Of a DNA stretch of 64,000 bases, positions 1 through 10,500 are shown in pieces (positions within the stretch are counted from its first letter, which is position 1; every line of letters begins with the position of its first letter). The DNA comes from Marthasterias glacialis. Lineage: Eukaryota; Echinodermata; Asteroidea; Forcipulatida; Asteriidae. The notes under the pieces are model-generated. The model saw only the letters and a list, made by a program, of their open reading frames with translations. It did no database searches and was not told where the DNA came from. A program made the position numbers and the translations under genes. The stretch covers positions 3,618,174-3,682,173 of the forward strand of contig OU452223.1 in the NCBI GenBank assembly GCA_911728455.2, in the 5' to 3' direction.

Positions 1-198
1 CCACTTAACATCGATATGCAAAATCAACACATCAAAAGTTCATAATGAAGCCTCTTTTCGCCCGGACAGTTAATAGCTCAATGGAAGAGCTAGTGGTATA
101 ACTGCCCAGTAATTGGATGCGAAAACATTTCATGGGATGTGTGTTGTCGTGGTTTATAGTGGCTGGCATATCAGGGTCATAACAGGGCTCCTTCTATT

Positions 199-412
199 CA
201 GTACGAGCAGTGCACGAGAGGTGTACCACAACATTTATCCATGACCTGTTTGCAGAAGTTGCAGGAGTCAAAACTATGATGAATGACATCATCGTCTGGG
301 AACTTGACAAGAACCAACAATCTCAAACACAGCCTAGGGAAGTGTGAGGTTGGAGCAAGAAGTCTGACTTTCAAAGGGGATGCTATCAGTGACGAGTGAG
401 TCCAACCAGTGC
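199..412 (+). mobile_element. Gypsy-type retrotransposon pol relic, part 1 (reverse transcriptase)
   Basis: Broken pieces of a Ty3/Gypsy reverse transcriptase can be read across frame shifts: an SSAREVY stretch, then HDLFAEVAGVKT, an NDIIVW stretch in the position of the catalytic (D/N)D box, and a GARSLTFKG stretch before the palm end. The frame changes and stop codons show that the copy is dead. The first residue of the usual DD pair reads as N. It continues at 541 after an inserted MITE. No LTR was found, so this is an internal fragment. Family assignment rests on my recognition of the motif order. Confidence 0.7.
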
Positions 413-541
413 CTAATTTCATGGCTCTGCTTACCGCAGAATTCTGCGCTTACGCCTTGCCACGGCTCATAGGGGTAAGCTTTGTAGGGCGTCGTAAGCA
501 CAGAATTCTTTAGTAACCAGGGCCGTGAAAATTGGGCCCTG
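410..541. repeat. MITE-like element (family V) inserted in the Gypsy relic
   Basis: Imperfect terminal inverted repeats bound this insert. The left end reads CTAATTTCATGGCTCTGC and the reverse complement of the right end reads GGGCCCAATTTTCACGG. Both arms continue inward through AGAATTCTG and GCTTACG. The insert splits a Gypsy codon run so that host sequence resumes at 541. Related copies lie at 4061-4340, 5525-5710, 13318-13385 and 47774-47945. No transposase is present. Confidence 0.65.
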
Positions 542-770
542 ATCCCAAGAAAGTCACTGCAATTCCCAACATGGAAAGACCAACAAATCTCACTGAGGTT
601 CAAAGATTCATGGGGATGATCAAACTACATGGGAATGTTCATCCCTGATGTGTCATTGACGTCAGGCGGAGTCAACTGGATAAGAGAAACCAGTGGATGT
701 GGTTAGACACACATGAAAAGGCCCGGCAGAGAACTCAAAGTAACCTGGACAGACGAGCCAATCTGAAATA
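541..770 (+). mobile_element. Gypsy-type retrotransposon pol relic, part 2
   Basis: In frame, DPKKVTAIPNMERPTN and EVQRFMGMIK match the conserved block that follows the reverse transcriptase domain of Gypsy elements, in the connection to RNase H. A stop and frame change follow within 40 codons. Together with 199-412 it is one insertion broken by the MITE at 410-541. It is non-functional. Confidence 0.75.
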
Positions 771-844
771 CCTATAACCAAGCAATGGGAATGGGAATGA
801 TGGTTTCATTTGTACGCAGTGACGCATAACTACCAGACTTAGAG

Positions 845-1065
845 TGTGTTTGGTGTGGCGTGTGCGTACACACACACACCAACACAAGTATGCGTTCACA
901 TGCAATCAGGGACACCCTATTGTTCCTCTTTTGTTTGTACTCTAACTTTTTTGCAACACCTCCCATATATGTTTTGTGCACGTTTGGCAACTGGGGACAC
1001 TTGGCGAACCGGGGACTCTGTTGTTCCCTTTTGTTGTATGTCCCCTGTTTGAATGCCAAGACAAA
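845..1065 (+). repeat. Dispersed repeat family X, copy 1
   Basis: About 200 bp containing CAACACCTCCCATAT, GTTTGGCAACTGGGGACAC and CCCTGTTTGAATGCCA. The same blocks occur in reverse order and complement at 25855-26045. Short ORFs on both strands cross it, and none is shared between copies, so I treat it as non-coding repeat DNA. Confidence 0.7.
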
Positions 1066-1391
1066 CTCATACACAGTATTATGGCATGTGAGGTCAAAGT
1101 TGCCTTCGGCAGGTATGAGGATCTAAAGGTCGGTATCTGGCATTATTTACGAGCCTCGCAGAGTGGCGTCAGATGTTCGGGCTATTGCAGCCATAGGCAT
1201 ACATATTTAGACATTTGATTTGTCTCTGATACTGGTGGTCCTTTGATGTATTTCACACATCTTGTATGGCCAGAGTGTTTCAATTTTGAAATGTAATTAC
1301 TGAAACAGATCGCACAAAGTATGAACTGGTTTTTAAACTGGTTTCAACATAAAAACTAAAAATTGAAGAAGAAAAAAATGTCTTTAACTAT
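1066..1391. other. 3' flank of the phosphatase gene, no feature seen
   Basis: This stretch lies downstream of the distal last exon on the minus strand. I found no canonical AATAAA or ATTAAA on the minus strand, so the poly(A) site of the distal isoform is not placed. Confidence 0.4.
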
Positions 1392-1579
1392 TCATGTATC
1401 AAAGACTGATTCATCTTCGGAGTCTGTGCCCATGTGACCGAGAAGATGGAAATTGATTGGTTGCATCTGTCGTGCTCTCTGAATTCGTCTCCTCCGCCGG
1501 AAGTTCATGAAGAGAAACACCATCATAACAAAAGCGACTACAACAGCGAGAACTGTGAAGCTAGCGACGAGAGTCCAAC
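1392..1579 (-). CDS. Acid phosphatase distal last exon (isoform B tail)
   Basis: A strong acceptor (CTTTTTCTTCAACCCCAG) precedes an exon that completes the split codon left by exon 9 as GGT (Gly387). It encodes a hydrophobic segment at about residues 390-413 ([20 protein letters not shown]), then a stop-transfer run RRRRR and a 30-residue cytoplasmic tail that ends in acidic [10 protein letters not shown] before TGA. The tail lacks the tyrosine sorting motif known from ACP2. It has a LL pair, and the acidic end looks like a casein kinase 2 substrate. The total fits a 448-aa protein exactly. Confidence 0.78.
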
Positions 1580-4500
1580 CTGGGGTTGAAGAAAAAGATA
1601 AGGAAATGGGTAAGAGATAACTACCCCCAGCAGTCTCCCACGCTGATTAAATCGGCCCAATTTGCAAGTAGTGTATTTACAAGGCTGACTATATCGGCCC
1701 TATTTGTAAAGGCAAATCAGGTCGTGTGAACTCAACCATTGCATTTAGCCTGTGTGCAGTATTGCTTTTCTGCACTTTTCGGACCTTCCAAAGTAGTTTC
1801 TTTTTTTCCAGAATATCATTGTCACAATGTTATCATTGACTAAACAAAGTAATGACAACAAACGTTCTCATAAAATGCACCCAAAGTGGTTAAAATGACC
1901 TTTTTGAAAGTTGAAATAAAGTTTGGAAAGTCAGCTTTGAACTTTTGCATGCTTTAACTATTAAGTAATTGTTTCTAGAATTATGAAAAAAATTGCAAAC
2001 AAAACGTTTCTAGAATTGTTATATTAAAAAAAAAAAAACAATTGTCTAAAAAAAAAAAATTTACACCTGAAATTGCCTGAAAAGCACACACCTTTATTAA
2101 CGCTAGAGTTATAAAAAAGACGCTATTGATAAGATTGTATCAACGGCATCTTAAAAACACGCTTTATAAGGTCATTTTCATCAGTTTAACTGGTGTTGTG
2201 TTTCCTTAATAATAATTATAATAATGATGATAATAATACACAGTTATTATCACACCTGAGGTAGTCTCAAAGCGCTCATTAAAACTGCTAAAATCTTGAG
2301 CTATATATGCACACGAAACCATGAGGAGCATTACTAAACCTAAATCACCCTCAACCCCAGCATGTATTTCACGCAAAGTCTACAGAATAACTACTTGCAA
2401 GGAACATTTTTGCAAACAAAACACTTCAGTTATAAACATTTACATGAAAACTAAGTTGAAAAGGTCACCAGAAATGATGTTAGTAGCTAGCATGCCCAAT
2501 ACCATGCTGTGTAAGGTGTTAAAAAATGAAGTTAAAACTCAAGTACATCTAATAAACCAATGTTTCAGAGGGCAAGTAGATGTTTAAAGTTGAAGTTGAT
2601 TACAAAACTGTGCTCCAACAAGGTTGTATCTCAATTTGGTCAACAGTTTTTATCTTGCTCCAAGCAACAAGGCTGTATCTCAATTTGGTCAACAGTTTTT
2701 ATCTTGCTCCAAGCAACAAGGCTGTATCTCAATTTGGTCAACAGTTTTTATCTTGCTCCAAGCAACAAGGCTGTATCTCAATTTGGTCAACAGTTTTTAT
2801 CTTGCTCCAAGCAACAAGGCTGTATCTCAATTTGGTCAACAGTTTTTATCTTGCTCCAAGCAACAAGGCTGTATCTCAATTTGGTCAACAGTTTTTATCT
2901 TGCTCCAAGCAACAAGGCTGTATCTCAATTTGGTCAACAGTTTTTATCTTGCTCCAAGCAACAAGGCTGTATCTCAATTTGGTCAACAGTTTTTATCTTG
3001 CTCCAAGCAACAAGGCTGTATCTCAATTTGGTCAACAGTTTTTATCTTGCTCCAAGCAACAAGGTTGTATCTCAATTTGGTCAAACGTTTTTATCTTGCT
3101 CCAAGCAATAAGGTTGTATCTCAATTTGGTCAAACGTTTTTACCTTGCTCCAAGCAACAAGGTTGTATCTCAATTTGGTCAAACGTTTTTACCTTGCTCC
3201 AAGCAACAAGGTTGTATCTCAATTTGGTCAAACGTTTTTATCTTGCTCCAAGCAACAAGGTTGTATTTCAATTTGGTGAAACGTTTTTATCTTGCTCCAA
3301 GCAACAAGGTTGTATCTCAATTTGGTCAACAGTTTTTATCTTGCTCCAAGCAACAAGGTTGTATCTCAATTTGGTTAAACGTTTTTATCTTGCTCCAAGC
3401 AATAAGGTTGTATCTCAATTTGGTCAAACGTTTTTACCTTGCTCCAAGCAACAAGGTTGTATCTCAATTTGGTCAAACGTTTTTACCTTGCTCCAAGCAA
3501 CAAGGTTGTATCTCAATTTGGTCAAACGTTTTTATCTTGCTCCAAGCAACAAGGTTGTATCTCAATTTGGTCAAACGTTTTTATCTTGCTCCAAGCAATA
3601 AGGTTGTATCTCAATTTGGTCAAACGTTTTTACCTTGCTCCAAGCAACAAGGTTGTATCTCAATTTGGTCAAACGTTTTTACCTTGCTCCAAGCAACAAG
3701 GTTGTATCTCAATTTGGTCAAACGTTTTTATCTTGCTCCAAGCAACAAGGTTGTATTTCAATTTGGTGAAACGTTTTTATCTTGCTCCAAGCAACAAGGT
3801 TGTATCTCAATTTGGTCAACAGTTTTTATCTTGCTCCAAGCAACAAGGTTGTATCTCAATTTGGTTAAACGTTTTTATCTTGCTCCAAGCAACAAGGTTG
3901 TATCTCAACTTGGTCAAAAGTTTTTATCTTGCTCCAAGCAACAAGGTTGTATTTCATTTCATTCATTCTGAGCTTACATCTGGTTGTTTTTCAGCAAAAA
4001 CATGACCTTGTTTCGGTTTGAAAAGTAATGTTCAACAGGGTCCTAACACATCATACAACCTTGGCCAAAGTTCATAGAGCTGCTTAACGGCCGATTTTGT
4101 GCTTACTGTGCCGTTTCCATTTCATAGCGCTGCTAACTGCAAGCACAGGAAAAGGCACGCTAACTTTCAAGAGCTTACTGTAGGAAAATGAATGACGTAA
4201 CAATGCAAATATATGGTGAATGCGCAAGATGGCCGCCTAATTTTCTTGCTAACCTGTGAAATTTGTTTCTTAAGCATTTTTTCTGCTATAGTTAGCACAA
4301 AGATATGCTTACTGTTAAGTAGCGCTATGAAATTGGCCCCTTGTTGCACTGGTGTGATGTCTTGCCAATAACCTCCTTGCAGCGTTTTGTCAGGAACCAA
4401 TTAGAAATCATGAATCTAACTCCCTGACCCCTTATAAAATCAGTCCGCCTGGTTGGTTTGGCTAGACGTAGAACTCAAAGTCCAAAGTCGAGTCCAAACC

Positions 4501-7500
4501 AGTAATAGTGTGGGACAACTTAGTGGTGATAAATGGAAATGTGTTGTGAATGTAACTTCAATGTCACTCTTTTAAATATGATTTTGCAAAGAGGGACTAA
4601 GAATCTCATGTTGTTTAATCAATGTGACCAATACATGCTGGAATGAAATTCCACGGTTATTCATATTACACTGAATGCAGAAATTATGGTTTTGTCTCAA
4701 CAGTTATCCTGACTTCACGTGTTGAATTTTTTACTTTCAATATTACAAATCCAAACGTATAAAAGAAGCACCAGACTTGTAATATCCGTTGTCAATGTAA
4801 CGAGAGTAACCGTGAAATTTCTCCTAAGGTTAAGGCATAACGAGGCATATGGGTTTATGAGGCAGAGCATGGTGAGGTATCAACTGATCTTCGGCTTGCG
4901 TTAAAACCATAAAACTAAATATCTATTTTGCTGTGGAGATTGTTCTTGTGAGAAATCTACTCTGCGGTAGTAGAACAACTAGCAGGACAAGTTCTCACAA
5001 GAACAATCTACACAACGACGTAAAAATGGTGTTACCGCAAACCGAATATCCCTCAGAAGGCATAATCTCAATCTCTTGATTCTCAGACTGTACTGAATGC
5101 ATTATTAGTATTACAAGTAGGTAGCCATCCCTGCTACATGGGAAGGAGTAATAAGAAGTATCTCACATGAGTAGCTATACATCTGCAACGGCAGTGAATC
5201 CACGGAGCTTGCAGTGGATACTTAGATTCTGAAGAATTTTCCCCACTTTCCGAAAACTTAGGAGGAGGACAAGCATTGCGAGCCCAAAGATAAATATGAA
5301 CACCTGGTGGCTACCAAAGACAGGCAAAAGTCCTGCAAAGAAGGGATATACCTCTGGTAAATGCATTTGTACATTAGGAGAATCAGGAGGTTATGTTAAG
5401 CGTAGGCTGATTGCATTTTTGGAAAATAAATCCTGACAGAATTGCACTCTGTTTTTTAGCATTGAAAAAGATTCCTGGTCAGTGATCCAGTTCAGATTTT
5501 TACAGACACTACATGCTTTCTGGACAAAAGGACTGCCTAAGCACATAAAGCAGCTAAGCACAACAAAATTATGCTTACCAGAATAAGGTTACCAGCCAAA
5601 CTACTATGTCACATGAACAATTTATGACTGGTATCCTGTTCATTTCTGCTTAGCAGCAATTTTGTAAGCAATATTTTCTGCGTAATGATTAATGGCTTCG
5701 ACAGTAGCTAAAATGTATAATCAGATCGCTGGAACGGCAATGCTGTAGCAATAACAAAAATCACTAGATTCAGATGTAACCTTACTCATGATAAAAAGTG
5801 GACACAGGGTTGTCTGAGATGCTTACAAGTAGGTGGATTTCTCTGTTAAAAAATGATTGAACTTGTCTCCCATTTACCTGTATTCCATGATTTAGGTAAG
5901 AAGTTTCCGCCATCGTGTTCCTTTTTGGGTTTGCATGCTGTTGTAACATCACTCAGTAGTAAATGCTTTGTGATCTTGTAAAAATGTTCTAAAGTACATT
6001 GTCCACTGGAACCCGTCATTTTCAGCTTCACTGCTTCCTTATTGGAGGTATTTTTAAACAGCACATCAATTGTAAATAACCTGAAAAAGTTAACAATAAG
6101 ACAAACTGAAGTATGGGCTTTAAGTGTGGCTCAACAATGGTTAACAGACTGTAAATGCTTCCATTCTTTGCACAAATTAAGATTTGTAATAAAACGAACT
6201 TGTGAAAATGTCAGCTCACTTCGTTGTTTCATTTAGGAAAATAACGGTAAACATGCATTCAGCATTTTTTGTACGCATTCCTATTGGCAGAGTTTTCGTC
6301 TCACTGAGACGAAAACTAACTTTCATTCTTATTTCTCTTATTATTTAAAAACGATAACACTTCAGGCAGAAATATTTCAAGGAAAGTTTTCTATCATCAT
6401 TATCTTTATGCCATGTAAAATATATGTAAATCTGTGAACATTTATGTTTATCTTCTTACCAATGTTGAGCTGGGGCTTTTAAGACACTATATTGGATTGG
6501 TAAGGATAAAAGCATTATTGTTTAGTTTCTGTGTGAAAGCTTACTGTTTATGAAGTAACCAGTATTTCGGTGAAATATTTCCCTTTGAAATGCTGTCATA
6601 TTCAAGAAAGCGGTATTTGAAAACCTTTAAAAATGCAACAGCTGATTTCGGTTGTAACAATCAAACTTAAGCACAATGTGTTTGCATGCTTAGAAGTGTG
6701 CACGGTTTTTCACTTTTTTCTCCTGACTCAGACGAAGGATAGAGCCCAAATCTTCACAGGCTTGTTTTTACTTGTATATATTGAATCAGACAAAGTAAGA
6801 ATGCTGCTTTACCAATCCTGTATAGTGCCTTTAAAGAAAAGCACCATTTTCAAAACATTTATACAGAGTTCAAATATAGCAGTCGCCGTCACTCGTTCAC
6901 CAAATGTGAGTGAAAACAGTTGTGGACAAGTGAAAAAAAAAAACTTGTTTTTTTTCCGACAGGCCAGTTAACATTTTATTTTAGTCATAATAATTGTGTG
7001 AAGGTCTGTTGAACTAACGTTGTATTTCATTTACAAAAGCTTTGAAGTCCCGAAAACACAAGTTCACAATTTACCTATAGTTATACACATGGACAATTAT
7101 TACCAAGCTTACAAACACGTGAGAGCTTGGCATGGACATTTTTTAGTTGTCCACGATGTGGTTTAATCATGTGGTTTCACACTTCAATGTCCTTCTTGTG
7201 TATTTGTTGAAAGAACAACACAGAAGCTAGACTGGTTCCCGGTCCCTACATCGATTTCGTTCTGACTGTATAAAGGGACCAGTAGCGGGTAATGAAAGTT
7301 AGTATACACCTGACAGAAATCTGCCATGTATATGCTAATTAGAATTAGCATCAGGGTCTATGTAATCCCATAAAGCAATGCGGTCTTTAAACAAAACATG
7401 ACGGACAAAGAATCTCAGAATCTCTACAAGAACTCTATCTCCCCTACAAGCCAGAGCATCAACTGTGTTCCAGTGATGCTCACTTGCTTGTGTCTCTATC

Positions 7501-10500
7501 TGCATAGCACCCCAGTATCTACAAGAACTCTATCTCCCCTACAAGCCAGAGCATCAACTGTGTTCCAGTGATGCTCACTTGATTGTGTCTCTATCTGCAT
7601 AGCACACCAGTATCTACAAGAACTCTATCTCCCCTACAAGCCAGAGCATCAACTGTGTTCCAGTGATGCTCACTTGATTGTGTCTCTATCTGCATAGCAC
7701 ACCAGTATCTACAAGAACTCTATCTCCCCTACAAGCCAGAGCATCAACTGTGTTCCAGTGATGCTCACTTGATTGTGTCTCTATCTGCATAGCACCCCGG
7801 TATCTACAAGAACTCTATCTCCCCTACAAGCCAGAGCATCAACTGTGTTCCAGTGATGCTCACTTGCTTGTGTTTCTATCTTCAGCAAGATGCTTAATAC
7901 TATAGTTGCTTTTCTTCACCCACGAGGTATAATGGGTACCTGCGAGGGTAGAGGTTGATATTGTGTTTGAAAAAGCCTTTGGAGCACCACAGCAGCTCGG
8001 GGCTGTATACTCCCCAGGGAGTTGAGAAAGATTACAGGAATGTTGTTGGCCAAATGACCAGAGCACTAATGTCAAGCCCATTGAAGGCGTTATTGTGAGA
8101 TGCGCTACATAAGAAACAGTGATTATTATTTTTAATATTAACAAAGTTTCTTAATTTAGACAGTAAAAAAATTAAAAAGTGCCAGTAAATAAATAAGAAA
8201 CTGTATGTTGATTTTTTGAGTACACTTACTTGTTTTCCTCTTGGTATAGTTCAATGAGTACACAACTGGCTGTTGGTGGCCAAAGGTTGTTGAATACATT
8301 TAAAGATGCTAAGAGTGAGGCAACATTATCATCATGCTGTAAGGAGCAATCATTTACAGATGGTGAAAAAAAGTAGAAAAGTAAGAAAATTGTACTAAGT
8401 AAGAGGGCTGACCTTGTGCAACTTTGTCACAGATCACACACGTGCTTTCAACATTGCAATTTTGGTGATTACCTTTCCATAAGAAAAGTACTTTTCAAAG
8501 GAAACATTTAACAGATTCGAACGGGAATTTTGTAATTGTTTTCGAAAGCTGGAAACTATTACGTCAAATAATGAATTTACTTACCAAGCTTACTTTCATA
8601 ATGAAGATATTTGAATTTTGAGTTTAAAAAGATGATTTGATGTGGTAAAATTACAGAAAACTTATCAACACGTGTGTCAACCTGACACGCAGCAATATAC
8701 GCACATAATTTGGCGTAACGCAGACGATATTTCTTTGCAGTGATTAGCTCAATACCGCACCGTGCATCGCGCACCGGATACTTGTAACAGTTGCACGAGA
8801 CTGAAATATGCGCTGGTGATTTACAAAATGATTGCAAGCGGTCGGTGACGTCACGTGCACAAGTTCTATAGGCTTGTATAGGCTTTTCATGCTTTTTAAT
8901 AAAAGTTTTGCTTATTTTTCTGAGGTCAACAAATTGGAAATCAGACTATAGCAAGTAAGATTTGAAAGTTTGCATGGTGGCCTTTGGTGGGAATATAATC
9001 TACTAAGTTTTTGCGGAGACACAATGTTATTATCTCTTATGAGTTGGTGTGGGTCAGAAAAGAACCGATGGTTTAACAAACTGACGTTTCGATCAGTATA
9101 CTCTGATACTCGATCAGTATACTCTGATTGTCTTCATTCTCCGGAAGACGATCAGAGTATACTGATCGAAACATCGAGTTACTATACCTTCGGTACTTTT
9201 CAGAACTACACCAACTCATTAGAGATAATTACATGTACATGGTGTCTCTGTAAAAAAACTTACAGGACAGATTAAAGTAGAGAGAATATCACGTCTGCAT
9301 GAACAGGGCTAAGACCCAACCAAGAAATAGGAAATCCAAAAGAAATGAAACCAGAAGAGAGGACTCGGGAAAAACTGAAGGTAGGAGTTTAGACTTCTCT
9401 TGAATCTCTTAGATTTCTCTGGAGTGTCGTGGCCGAGCGGTCTGGCACACCAGACCCAAGTTGTTGGGTTCAGGTTCCGATCATGGTAACTTGTGTCCTT
9501 GAGCAAGACAGAAATAACCACAATTGCTTTGTCCTTCGGATGGGACATCAAGCCGCTGGTCCTGCATATTGAAAACAACCCTATACACTTGTAAACAGGT
9601 TTGCCCTGGTGTGTCTGGCAGGGCTGGCTGCAGATTGCGCTACATTATCTTGTAAACCATTACAAGGTGCTATATAAAATGGGTCTCACCATTCAAACTT
9701 AGTATACCTGTTGTTAAAATATTAAGCCCCTTGAGACGCCTGTACATAAAGCGCTATATAAGAACTGAGCATTCTTATCACCATAGGGTGATGAGAAGCA
9801 TCCAAAATGCAAAGATTTCTACAGAGGTTCAGCACATGGGGAATAAGCTGTTTGCAAAAGCCAGTTCCCGGCTGACGTGTACCCACAAAAGTATTTTTTC
9901 AAGACTGCAAACAGGTGATGTTGATACACGCTGTTGCGTAAAATTGGAATACTGGAACAAAGGTCGCCCAGACATTCCACAGAGCACACACAAGTTGTGT
10001 AACACTTCGTTTCACCCATACAATTACAAACAGGACAGATGGCGCTCAATTATTTGCTAATTTTTGGCTATTGTGCAGGCATTATTGTGTCTGATTCCAG
10101 ACCTCTGTCCTTTTGTTCCAAGAAGAGGATTACGAGGCATCGAGAGGCTTCCACCATTGTATATCATTGTATTTTGGCTCCATGGAGGTAAGTCTGAGTG
10201 AACTGAATCTCCAGCTTTGGTTGGCCATGTCTCACAGCCGAGGTTTTGTGATTCACGACGCATACAATAACCCCCACATAATGGGCAAATTTCAGCATAA
10301 TTTCCAGGACCACTCGTCCTCTATGTGCGGTTGAAACAGAACGTTAAACAGTGAGTGCATGCTCCATAGTGGAATGTTCAGGCAACATTTGCTCCGAATT
10401 TCACACAAAAATACAAATTACGCTTCACCCCTTTTTCTGGCACGGAAAATAATGGCATGTACATATGCATCAGTCGTTCACTGGTTATTGGAATGCCAGT

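Noticed and set aside
772..1074. 100-codon minus-strand ORF
   Set aside because: It falls in repeat X, whose other copy does not keep the frame.
2560..4005. Long ORFs of up to 463 codons with repeated [19 protein letters not shown] peptide
   Set aside because: They arise from the 49-bp satellite, whose unit has no stop in any forward frame. Three overlapping frames read the same peptides in rotation. It lies in an intron of the minus-strand gene.
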